Source: CADEEN01 sp963706685 (lineage in GTDB: Bacteria > Pseudomonadota > Gammaproteobacteria > Burkholderiales > Burkholderiaceae_C). From it: 64,000 nt of DNA. Below the pieces are notes generated by a model that was not told where the DNA came from, searched no databases, and was given only the letters and a program-made list of their open reading frames with translations. Of this stretch, positions 56,324 to 64,000 are shown piece after piece. How positions within the stretch are numbered: position 1 is the first letter of the stretch; each line of letters begins with the position of its first letter. The DNA is taken from assembly GCA_963706685.1 (NCBI GenBank), contig CAVPMY010000002.1:62001-126000 (forward strand), read 5' to 3'. Made by a program: the position numbers and the translations under genes.

Positions 56324-58383
56324 CGGCTTCATCTGCCGACAGGCACGCCAACAGCGACTCGATGTCAGCCAGCGGCGGCAGGCACTGCGGGCCGCGACAG
56401 ACCCAGGCCTGCGGACCGGCGCCCACCGGCTTGGCCAGCACCTGCGGCAGGCCGGCGGTGTCGTCGGGCAGCTCGATCGTGAGCACACCGGGACGATAGC
56501 CGCCATCGAGCTGGGCATGCCAGGCCGCGATCGCGGCGGACGGCCCGCTCAGCAGCACCAGCGTCGGTGGCCTGCGGAATTCGGCCAGGGCATCGACCAG
56601 CGTTGCATAGCCCTGCGGCGCGCGCCGAAGCTCGGCGGCAAACAGCGCCATCGTGCGCTGTGCGGCGTCAAGATAGCGCGGTTCGCCGACCAGATGACCC
56701 AGGCGCTGCAGCTGCAGTGCGGCCATGCCGTTGCCCGACGCCATCGCACCGTCGTGGCCCGACTTGGGGCGCAGCACCAGCGCTTCATGGTCGTTGCTGG
56801 TGAAGTGGAAGCCGCCCAGTCGCGGGTCCTCGAACTGCTCGAGCATCAGCTCGGCCACGGCGCAGGCAAGGCGCAGGTCGTCGGCGCGCAGCGGCCCGCC
56901 CTGCATCAGTTCGAGCAGCGCGCCGAGCAGGAAGGCGTGGTCGTCGAGGTAGGCATTGAGGTGCGAGCGGCCGTCTTTGTGAGTCGCCAGCAGCCGGCCG
57001 CCGCGCCACAGCGCAGCACGCACGAACTCGAGCGCACGCCGCGCCGACTCGGCCCAGCGTGGTTCGCGAAATACCCGCGCCGCGAAGGCCATGCCATCGA
57101 TCGCCAAGGCGTTCCAGGCGCTCAACCGCTTGTCGTCGCGGCCCGGCCGCAGCCGCATCTCGCGCAGCGCGAACAGGCGCGCGCGGGCGCTGGCGATCAG
57201 CGCTTCGCACTCTGCCCTCGGGCGGCCGAGCCGCTCGGCCACCTCGGCCAGCGGCAGGGCGATGCGCAGGTGCCAGGCGCGGCCCTCGAAATTCGGCGCT
57301 GCGTCGAGCCCGTAGCGCGCGGCGAAAGCGGCAAACTCGTCGGTGCCGAGCGCCAGGGCGACCTCGTCGCGCTGCCAGACATAGAAGCGACCCTCTTCAC
57401 CGTCCGAGTCGGCATCGAGGCTGGAGCAGTAGCCGCCGTCACTCGACTGCATCTCGCGCATCAACCAGGCTGCCGTACCTTCGCAGACCTCGCGCAACAG
57501 CGCATCGCCTGTGAGTTGCCAGCCTCGCGCATACAGGCGCAGCAGCGGCCCGTTGTCGTACAGCATCTTCTCGAAGTGCGGGATCGTCCACCGGTCGTCG
57601 GTGCTGTAGCGGCAGAAGCCGCCGCCCAGGTGGTCGTAGAGGCCGCCTTCGGCCATGCGGCGCAGGGTCAGCAGAACGGCGTCGCGCGCGGCTGTCGTCG
57701 CCGCTGACCAGCGCATGGCGCAGCAGCGCGTCGAGCGTCGACACCTGCGGGAACTTCGGCGCGCCGCCGAATCCGCCGTTGACCGCATCGAATGCTTGCA
57801 TCGCGGTGTTGCGCAGTCCCGTTGCGGCTTGCGTCGCGGCCCGGTCGAGTTCGTCGCCATCGCCTGCGCGCGGCGCCGGCAGCGTCTGGCCGAGTTGGCG
57901 AACCAGCGCGTCGCCCTGGGCCCGCAGCGGTTCGCGCTGCGTGCCCCAGGCCTGCGCTACCCGCAGCAGCAGTTCGTCGAAGCCCGGCAGGCTGTAGCGC
58001 GACCGCTTCGGGAAATAGGTGCCGCCGAAGAAGGGCTTGCCTTCGGGGGTGAGGAACATCGTCAGCGGCCAGCCGCCCGCGCGCCGGGCCAGCAACTGGT
58101 GGGCCGTCTGATAGATCTGGTCGATGTCGGGTCGCTCCTCGCGGTCGACCTTGATGTTGACGAAGTGCCGGTTCATCAACGCGGCGGTGTCGTCGTCTTC
58201 GAAGCATTCGTGCGCCATCACATGGCACCAGTGGCACGCCGAGTAGCCGACCGACAGCAGGATCGGCCGATCGGTGGCGCGGGCCCGTGTCAGCGCCTCT
58301 TCGCCCCAGGGGTACCAGTCGACCGGATTGCCGGCGTGCTGCTGCAGGTAGGGGCTGGTTTCGTCGGCGAGACGATTGCGCAT
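56316..58383 (-). CDS. Thioredoxin-domain DUF255 (YyaL/spermatogenesis-associated 20-like) protein, one frame break
   Basis: About 689 residues. The N-terminal thioredoxin-like DUF255 domain has NRLADETSPYLQQHAGNPVD, YSACHWCHVMAHECF (CHWC redox pair) and GGTYFP. A six-hairpin glycosidase-like helical barrel follows (GGLYDHLGGGFCRYSTDD, PHFEKMLYDNG). One extra base near 57,680. Widespread family with no established reaction. It begins 6 bp after a 43-codon frame on its upstream side. Confidence 0.85.
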
Positions 58384-58389
58384 GCGGAT

Positions 58390-58521
58390 TCAGCCTGCGT
58401 CGTAGATCGGCAAGGGACCGTCGAAGTAGGCCACGGACTGCAGCTCGAGCGCATTGATCGTCAGGGCGGCGATCCGGGCAAGCACGCCCTGGCGCAGGTG
58501 CGAAAGTTCCGCGGCGGTCAT
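58390..58521 (-). CDS. Possible 43-residue small protein
   Basis: Reads MTAAELSHLRQGVLARIAAL, NALELQSVAYFDGPLPIYDA and ends in Gly. It fills the space between the lipoprotein gene and the DUF255 gene in the same orientation, with 12 and 6 bp gaps, so it could be co-translated. No family is recognised. There is only a weak purine-rich site upstream of ATG 58521. Supported by position and clean frame only. Confidence 0.4.
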   Translation of the reverse strand: MTAAELSHLRQGVLARIAALTINALELQSVAYFDGPLPIYDAG

Positions 58522-58533
58522 GGTCAACTGGAG

Positions 58534-59433
58534 TCACAGGCCCGACATCAGCGAGCGCGACTCCTGCGCCGAGGCCTGCACCACGAAATCGATGCGATCG
58601 TCCTTGTCGTTGTCGACCTCGATCGTCCAGCCGCCGTCGGCCGCCACCTGTAGCGTCAGGCGCGCTTTGAGAAACCCGATCACGCCGGCGGCGACAAACC
58701 GCCCTGAGGACAAGCCCGCAGCGGCCGGCGCTGCAGCGAGTTGAGCGGGTTGACTCGATGTCGCATCCAGCCACACCGAACCGTCGGCGCCCGCCGGCAC
58801 GTCAGACACCACGCTCAGCCGTTGCACCTGTTGCTGCGCATCGACGCTGACGTCGAGGTACGACCAGTGCAGCGTGGCCGGACCGTCGGTGAGGCACAGT
58901 GCATCGGCCTGGCTGCGGCGTGTTGACCCCGCGCCGGCGGCCGTGCGCGACACTTCGAGCACGATCGCGCCATCCATGTGCGCCGCCGCTCCGAGAGCAA
59001 CATGCTCGAAGCGAATCAGCGCCCGCACGAAGCCGGCTTCGCCGCGCAGCATCAGGCCTTCGGCGCGGTCCGCGGCCTCGATGTCGATGGTGACCGGGCC
59101 GGCAGCCCCGCCGCCGAGCGGCTGTGCGTCCAGCGCCAGCAGCCAGCGATCACCGGCGGAGGCCAGGGGCGCGGCGGCGATCGAGCGCAACTCGAAGGCG
59201 CGCGCCAACACGGCGTGGGCCCGCTCGCTGAAGTACAGCGGTGCCACGACGCCACGCGCGACGATCCGCAGCGCCTGGTCTCGACCCGACACGCGCGCGC
59301 CTTCCAGCGCCGCCGCCAGCGGCGGCGAATCCGCAGAGGGTTCGGTCCCCTCGTCACCGCCGCACGCCGGCAACAGAGCCACAGCGGCAGCGACGACGAC
59401 TGCCGTCGCGGCGTGTCGAATGTCCTCTGCCAT
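58534..59433 (-). CDS. Putative lipoprotein of unknown function
   Basis: About 299 residues. A leader with lipobox LLPACGG predicts lipid attachment at the outer surface. Three duplicated-looking beta-rich segments follow, and the C-terminal part WTIEVDNDKDDRIDFVV contains a calcium-loop-like DNDKDDRID. No enzyme motifs are seen. ATG 59433 is preferred; a start at 59451 would add six residues. The 258 bp upstream to the LysR gene contain no gene. Confidence 0.65.
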   Translation of the reverse strand: MAEDIRHAATAVVVAAAVALLPACGGDEGTEPSADSPPLAAALEGARVSGRDQALRIVARGVVAPLYFSERAHAVLARAFELRSIAAAPLASAGDRWLLALDAQPLGGGAAGPVTIDIEAADRAEGLMLRGEAGFVRALIRFEHVALGAAAHMDGAIVLEVSRTAAGAGSTRRSQADALCLTDGPATLHWSYLDVSVDAQQQVQRLSVVSDVPAGADGSVWLDATSSQPAQLAAAPAAAGLSSGRFVAAGVIGFLKARLTLQVAADGGWTIEVDNDKDDRIDFVVQASAQESRSLMSGL

Positions 59434-59691
59434 GCGGCCCATAACGCACAAGCGTATTCCTCATCGGCTCTGGTGGAAATACCCGCGCCGGCGTCCTGAA
59501 GCCCGTCGGTCGGGCCGCTTGCTGCGGCGGGCAAGGGCGACGGCAGCCGGCGACGCAGCTTCGGCGCGACGGTCGAGCATGGCGTCGGTCAGCGCGCACG
59601 CCATACCGGTAGTCCGTCGCGCGCGATTCGACGCCTGGAAACAGACATCAGCAGCTTGATTCGGCCGCACTGCCGACGACTGGACCTTCTT

Positions 59692-60622
59692 CTAGGCTTG
59701 GGACGGCCCGCCCTGTTGCCCAGGCGGCAGCAGATACTGGCCGGCAGCGGCCTTGACGGCCTGTGTCAGGCGCTGCGCCGACGGTGCCTCACGTGCCCAG
59801 TGCTGCCAGTACAGCGTCACCGCCACCGCTGCGCCGGGCATCAAGTCAACCAGGCCTGGGTGGCCGGGCAGGTGCTGCTCGGGCACCATGCCCCAGCCCA
59901 GGCCGAGTTCGATCGCGGTCTCGAAAGCGTCGATCGCCGGCGCGAAGTGGCGTGGGTAGCGCGGCTGCTGCAGGCCGAAATGCTGGGCCAGGAATGCATC
60001 CTGCAAGGCATCCTTGCGGTTGAAGATGATGGCCGGCTGGGCCAGCAGCCGGTGCGGTGACACCACGCCCTTGGCCGTGCGGCAACGCTGCGCGACCTCG
60101 GGCGCGGCCATGCAGCGGTAGCGCATCACGCCCAACGGCTCGGCCACGCAGCCGCGCATGGACGTGGCCAGCGTGGTCACGCAACCGGTGACATCGCCGC
60201 TCTTGAGCAGGTCGTGGGTATGGTCCTGATCGTCGAACACGATGTCCAGCAGCAGACGGTGCTTCTTCAGCTGCGCCGCCACGCCGGGCAGAAACCAGCT
60301 CGCCGCCGAGTCGGCGTTGATGGCCACCGACAGGCTTTGCCAGCGCTCGAGCACCACGCGTGTCGACCCCGCCCTGCAGGCCGCTGAGCAGGTCGGCTTC
60401 CATCAGGCGCACCTGCTTCACATGGGCCAGCAGCGCCTGGCCCGCCGCCGTCGCGTGCACACGCTTGCCGCGCACCAGCAGGCGCTGGCCCAGTTGCGCT
60501 TCCAGGGCCTTGATGCGCAGAGACACCGCCGACAAGGTCAACGACAAGGCCTGGCCGGCCGGGCCGAAACCACCAAACTCGACCACGGCGGCCAGGGCAT
60601 CCAGTTGACGGGCGTCGAGCAT
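59692..60622 (-). CDS. argP: ArgP/LysG-type LysR regulator, one frame break
   Basis: About 309 residues. HTH near the N-terminus (MLDARQLDALAAVVEFGGF, LSLTLSAVSLRIKALEAQLG), effector domain with INADSAASWFLPG, GDVTGCVTTLATSM and ELGLGWGMVPE. The match is to ArgP (IciA), which activates an amino-acid exporter gene in response to lysine/arginine. A divergent lysE-type gene lies 161 bp away, the classical arrangement. One extra base near 60,362. Confidence 0.88.
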
Positions 60623-60783
60623 CTTGGGCCTGAAGTTGATTGAGGAATTCTCAAGTGATCTGAGTTTAAGTTATCTCGATTCAATTATCTGTCGAGTCGG
60701 CACACACTCTCGCATCGGCGATGCAGGCCGACCGCCTCCGCCCATTCACCTCACTTCCCATACGCCGTTCACAGAGCCCTGCC

Positions 60784-61416
60784 ATGACCCTCGCCCTCCC
60801 CACCTTCACCGCCGGCCTGGTGCTGAGCTTGTCGCTGATCATGGCCTTGGGCCCGCAGAACGCTCATCTGCTGCGCATGGGGCTGCAACGCCAGCATGTA
60901 TGGATCACCGCGGCCACTTGCATGCTGTCGGACATGCTGCTGATCGGCATTGGCGTGCTCGGCCTGGCCCAGATCGGCGGCATGTCGGACAAGCTGATGG
61001 GCGCGCTGGTGGGCGCCGGCGCGCTGTTCCTGACGGTGTACGGCTGGAAGGCATTCCAGCGCTTCCTGCGCCCAGTGGCGCTGGCCGCTGGCGCCGATGC
61101 CGGCCACAGCGGCGTGAAGCCCATGTCTCGCCGCCAGGCCATGCTCACCGCGCTCGCGTTTTCCTGGCTGAACCCCCATGCCTGGCTGGACACGGCCGTG
61201 TTGATCGGCAGCGCCTCGCTGGCCTATGGCGCGGGTGCGAGGGTGTTTGGCATCGGCGCGGCTGCCGGCTCGGTGGTCTGGTTCACCGGGCTTGGGCTGG
61301 CCGCGTTCTGGCTCGGCCGGCGCCTGAACTCGCTGCACATCTGGCGCGCACTGGATGGCCTGGTCGCCCTGATGATGTGGGGCACGGCGGGCTGGCTGCT
61401 CAGCAGCCTGTTCTGA
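60784..61416 (+). CDS. LysE/ArgO-family amino-acid exporter
   Basis: 210 residues with six helices. Family motifs: LSLSLIMALGPQNAHLLRMG near the N-terminus, LIGIGVLGLAQIG, and SWLNPHAWLDTAVLIGS in the middle. Exports basic amino acids, probably arginine/lysine, under ArgP control. The AT-rich gap before it (60,640-60,700) is the likely regulated promoter region. I use ATG 60784, where the first helix begins. Confidence 0.9.
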   Translation: MTLALPTFTAGLVLSLSLIMALGPQNAHLLRMGLQRQHVWITAATCMLSDMLLIGIGVLGLAQIGGMSDKLMGALVGAGALFLTVYGWKAFQRFLRPVALAAGADAGHSGVKPMSRRQAMLTALAFSWLNPHAWLDTAVLIGSASLAYGAGARVFGIGAAAGSVVWFTGLGLAAFWLGRRLNSLHIWRALDGLVALMMWGTAGWLLSSLF

Positions 61417-61542
61417 GCCCGCCCGTCATGCGACGCCGAGCGCGCCCAAGGCTGCGCAGGTCATGCAGGTGATCGATGGTCTGCTAAGCAGCAGCCCCTG
61501 AAGACCTGACAATCGACGAATGAAACCAGGAGAAGATCGATC

Positions 61543-62557
61543 ATGAAAGCCGTTGCCTACAAGACCCCCGGTCCCATCGAGCGCGAAGGCGCGCTGCAGG
61601 ACATCACCCTCGACGAGCCCCAGGCCACCGGCCGCGACCTGCTCGTCAAGGTCCACGCCGTCTCGGTGAACCCGGTGGACGCCAAGCTGCGCGTGCGCAA
61701 GGCGCCGGAGGCGGGCGCATGGGGCATCCTCGGCTTCGACGCCGCTGGCGTGGTCGAGGCCGTCGGGCCCGAGGTGAAAACCTTCAAGGCCGGCGACGCA
61801 GTCTTCTATGCCGGCTCCATCACCCGGCCCGGCACCAACAGCGAATACCACCTCGTCGACGAACGCATCGTGGGCCGCAAGCCCGCCACGCTGAGCCATG
61901 CCGAGGCCGCGGCGCTGCCGCTGACGGCGATCACCGCCTGGGAGATGTTGTTCGACCGGCTCGACGTCAAGCGCCCGACGGCGCAGGGCGGCCAGGCCAT
62001 CCTCGTCATCGGCGGTGCCGGCGGCGTCGGCTCGATCACGATCCAGCTGCTGCGCGCGCTGACCGACCTGACCGTGATCGCCACCGCGTCGCGACCCGAG
62101 ACCCAGGCCTGGGTGCGCGAGTGCGGCGCCCATCACGTGATCGACCACCGCCAGCCGCTGGCGCCGCAAGTGAAGGCGCTCGGCCTCGGCGCGCCGGGCT
62201 TCGTGTTCTCGACCACGCAGACCGACGCGCACTACGCCGACATCGTCGAGCTGATCGCGCCGCAGGGCCGCTTCGGCCTGATCGACGACCCGGCAGCAAC
62301 TCAGCGCCTTGCCGCTGAAGGGCAAGGCCGTGTCGCTGCATTGGGAGCTGATGTTCACGCGCTCGATGTTCGGCACGCCGGACATGGCGCGGCAGGGGCA
62401 GTTGCTGAACGAGGTGGCGGCGCTGGTCGACGCCGGGCGCATCCGCTCGACGGCCACCGAAGTCGCCGGCAAGATCGATGCCGCGACGCTGCGCCGGGTG
62501 CATGCGCAGATCGAAAGCGGCTCGGCGCGCGGCAAGATCGTGCTCGAAGGATTCTGA
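61543..62557 (+). CDS. Zinc-type alcohol dehydrogenase/quinone oxidoreductase (MDR superfamily), one frame break
   Basis: About 338 residues. MDR N-terminal fold (KVHAVSVNPVDAKLRVRKAP, FDAAGVVEAVGPEV), NADPH Rossmann motif VIGGAGGVGSITIQLL, and C-terminal LHWELMFTRSMFGTPD, the pattern of the zinc-binding alcohol dehydrogenase family that in fact lacks zinc ligands. One extra base near 62,300. Likely an NADPH quinone reductase. A SnoaL-like gene follows 6 bp later. Confidence 0.87.
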
Positions 62558-62563
62558 GGCCGC

Positions 62564-62947
62564 ATGACGCACGATCTGGACGCCAACAAGCGCAACGCCA
62601 TCGACTTCTATCGCACGGCCTACCTGGGCGACCCCGCCAAGGCAGTCAAGCTGTACGTCGGCGCCGACTACATCCAGCACAACCCGGTGGTGGCGGACGG
62701 CAAGCAGGCCTTCATCGACTACTTCACCGAGATGGCGCAGCAGTACCCGGGCAAGTCGATCGAGTTCGTGCGTGCGGTGGCCGAGGGTGATCTGGTCGCG
62801 CTGCACACGCACCAGACCTGGCCGGGTGGCGACGAGTACGTGACGATGGACTTCTTCCGCTTCGACGTCGACGGCAAGATCGTCGAACATTGGGACGCTA
62901 TCCAGGCTGTGCCGCCCGAGACGAAGAGCGGCAACTTGATGTATTGA
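62564..62947 (+). CDS. SnoaL/NTF2-like protein
   Basis: 127 residues, intact frame. SnoaL-like fold: YVGADYIQHNPVVADGKQAF, EFVRAVAEGDLVALHTHQ, FFRFDVDGKIVEHWDAIQ and PPETKSGNLMY. The acidic/His residues in YIQHNP and EHWD mark the cavity. Function is unknown; members often accompany oxidoreductases, as here. Last gene before the island's right-hand repeat. Confidence 0.85.
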   Translation: MTHDLDANKRNAIDFYRTAYLGDPAKAVKLYVGADYIQHNPVVADGKQAFIDYFTEMAQQYPGKSIEFVRAVAEGDLVALHTHQTWPGGDEYVTMDFFRFDVDGKIVEHWDAIQAVPPETKSGNLMY

Positions 62948-62985
62948 TCCGGCGCGACGGTACGCGCCCAGTTGCTGTCGCGCAG

Positions 62986-63004
62986 CCGCATGTCAGGCAT
63001 GCGG
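62986..63004. other. Perfect hairpin CCGCATG-N5-CATGCGG
   Basis: A 7-bp perfect inverted repeat with a 5-nt loop, 39 bp after the SnoaL stop. There is no T run. It may terminate the plus-strand transcript weakly or be a protein site near the candidate integration site. Confidence 0.35.
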
Positions 63005-63080
63005 CAACAACACGACTGACGACGTCACGACGCGGCTGAACAGTCCGCCGCGCTGACGTTGCTGGTCGAACTGAACCCGA

Positions 63081-63102
63081 CTTTTCCGTACCTTTTCCGT
63101 AC
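63081..63102 (+). repeat. Tandem duplicate of an 11-mer next to the tRNA-Val repeat
   Basis: CTTTTCCGTAC occurs twice head-to-tail, immediately before the repeat at 63111. AT-rich compared with the surroundings. Short direct repeats beside a tRNA attachment core resemble integrase arm-binding sites, so it is noted in that light. Confidence 0.5.
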
Positions 63103-63110
63103 CGCCAAGA

Positions 63111-63180
63111 ACAAAGGGCCTGGCACCAACGCCAAGCCCTTGATTCCATCTACCGGAATTGGTAGGCGCGATTGGACTCG
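63111..63180 (-). repeat. Intact-side copy of the tRNA-Val 3' end plus terminator repeat
   Basis: Direct-repeat partner of 14971-15039. Bases 63160-63180 are the tRNA's last 21 nt; 63111-63159 hold its rho-independent terminator (arms AGGGCTTGGCG and its near-complement) and short linker. About 85 percent of positions match the left copy by eye. Confidence 0.7.
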
Positions 63181-63236
63181 AACCAACGACCCCCACCATG
63201 TCAAGGTGGTGCTCTAACCAGCTGAGCTACGCGCCT
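63160..63236 (-). tRNA. tRNA-Val (anticodon GAC)
   Basis: 77-nt cloverleaf read on the minus strand: acceptor AGGCGCG/CGCGCCT, D-arm GCTC-AGCTGGTTA-GAGC, anticodon stem CCACC/GGTGG with loop TTGACAT (GAC), T-arm GTTGG-TTCGAGT-CCAAT, encoded CCA. A terminator hairpin follows its 3' end. The gene is complete. Confidence 0.93.
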
Positions 63237-63276
63237 GGAAGGGGCAAATTCTAGCAGCGAAAAAACACCCGACTGC

Positions 63277-64000
63277 TCAGCGCCGCCTGGCTGAGCGCAC
63301 GCCGCTGACCTGGGCCACCTGCTTCAACACCTGCGACAAACGCACGCTGCTGGCCACTTCAACGGTGAAGGTCATCCAGGCGGTGGCCGTGCCGCCACCA
63401 CGCACGCTTTGCGTGTGGGCGCCGGTGACATTGACCTTCTCCTTGGCGAAAACCTCGGTGATGTCGCGCAGCAGGCTCGGCCGGTCGTGCGCCTCGACGA
63501 GCACATCGATCGGATACAGCGCGCCCTCGTGCTGGGCCTTGCCCCACTCGACGGTGATCACGCGATCGGGCGAATGCGCGCGCATGTGGCGCAGGTTGCT
63601 GCAGTGGCGGCGGTGGATGGCCACGCCCTTGCCGCGGGTCACGAAACCGTCGATCTCGTCGGGCGGCGCGGGCCGGCAGCAGCGCGCCAGCGTCGTCATC
63701 AGCGAATCGACACCGACGACGAGCACGCCGCTGCGCTGCGCGGCATCGCCGGCACGCGAGCGCTTGATCAACGGTGCTTCTTCGACCGGCGCCGGCGCCG
63801 CGGGCCGCAGCAACTGCTCGATGTGGCGCAGCGAGAATTCTTCCTTGCCCACGACTTCGTAGAGCGCATCGGCCGACTTGAAGCCGAGCCGCGCGGCCAG
63901 TTCATCGCGCTCCAGCGCGGTCTTGCCTTCGCGCTGCAGCAGCTTTTCCACCAGCTCGCGACCGCGCGCGATCGTCTGGGCCTGCGCCTGCGCGTTGAAC
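63277..64000 (-). CDS. relA: RelA/SpoT homologue, C-terminal part (5' end beyond window)
   Basis: About 240 residues of the regulatory half of a (p)ppGpp synthetase/hydrolase, reading in from the right edge. The helical/zinc-finger region includes VDSLMTTLARCCRPAPPDEI and GVAIHRRHCSNLRHM (Cys/His of the conserved cysteine domain). The final ACT domain is IDVLVEAHDRPSLLRDITEV and WMTFTVEVASSVRLSQVL. Its place directly upstream of the tRNA and the length of the tail point to RelA more than SpoT, but the catalytic half is not visible. Confidence 0.88.
   Translation of the reverse strand, partial: FNAQAQAQTIARGRELVEKLLQREGKTALERDELAARLGFKSADALYEVVGKEEFSLRHIEQLLRPAAPAPVEEAPLIKRSRAGDAAQRSGVLVVGVDSLMTTLARCCRPAPPDEIDGFVTRGKGVAIHRRHCSNLRHMRAHSPDRVITVEWGKAQHEGALYPIDVLVEAHDRPSLLRDITEVFAKEKVNVTGAHTQSVRGGGTATAWMTFTVEVASSVRLSQVLKQVAQVSGVRSARRR

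Noticed and set aside
1..64000. CRISPR arrays, insertion sequences, integrase or phage genes
   Set aside because: I saw no regularly spaced repeats, transposase or integrase motifs on either strand in the frames examined. The island proposal therefore rests on the tRNA repeats alone.

Overview
The window looks like a chromosomal segment of a GC-rich betaproteobacterium of the order Burkholderiales (Rubrivivax/Leptothrix-like). The inference rests on the sox gene order C-D-Y-Z-A-X-B, the very long NAD-dependent glutamate dehydrogenase, the tctDE/tctCBA citrate-type transport cluster, the ArgP-LysE pair and the RelA/SpoT homologue. No 16S rRNA is present, so the assignment is not firm. The consensus carries many single-base indels. 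They split real genes into overlapping frames while the protein sequence stays conserved on both sides of each break, so I treat the split genes as intact genes with sequence errors.

Layout. 1-7.1 kb (minus): thiosulfate-oxidation operon soxCDYZAX-[ferritin-like]-soxB. 7.3-9.9 kb (plus): two-subunit sodium/solute symporter and a small membrane protein. 9.98-14.83 kb (minus): NAD-glutamate dehydrogenase. 14.97-15.04 kb: a truncated copy of the 3' end and terminator of the tRNA-Val gene found intact at 63.16-63.24 kb. The two copies are direct repeats bracketing about 48 kb, so everything between may be an integrated island.

15.1-19.0 kb: small membrane proteins, a 14-cysteine metallothionein-like peptide and a LytS/LytTR two-component pair. 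19.2-30.3 kb (plus): an extended hyp operon (TPR protein, two tiny membrane proteins, NifU/Rieske fusion, NHL protein, then hypF, hypC, a SIS-domain sugar-phosphate isomerase gene, hypD, hypE, hypA, hypB and a nickel transporter). 30.3-33.8 kb: a HoxA-like sigma54 activator with a degenerate receiver, a zinc-ribbon peptide and a hybrid PAS kinase. 34.0-38.15 kb: group 2a-type [NiFe] uptake hydrogenase hupSL, two tandem HiPIP-like cysteine proteins, the maturation protease and a small unknown protein. A sigma54-type promoter precedes hupS, and a paired palindromic motif is shared by the hyp and hup upstream regions.

38.3-48.75 kb (minus): tctD-tctE, tctC-tctB-tctA, an ATP-citrate-lyase-like gene pair, a remnant of an acyl-CoA thioesterase and an AbrB-type permease. 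This reads as one uptake-and-cleavage system for citrate or a related tricarboxylate. 49-50.97 kb: MoaD-like protein with BNR-repeat protein, and a PhnB-like protein. 51.2-55.5 kb: MerR-TPR regulator, ku and ligD (non-homologous end joining). 55.6-63 kb: methyltransferase, thioredoxin-domain (DUF255) protein, lipoprotein, argP-lysE, quinone oxidoreductase and SnoaL-like protein. The right edge has tRNA-Val(GAC) and the 3' part of a relA/spoT gene.

Together the genes point to a metabolically flexible chemolithoheterotroph that can draw electrons from thiosulfate and probably from low-level H2, import tricarboxylates, and repair double-strand breaks by end joining.
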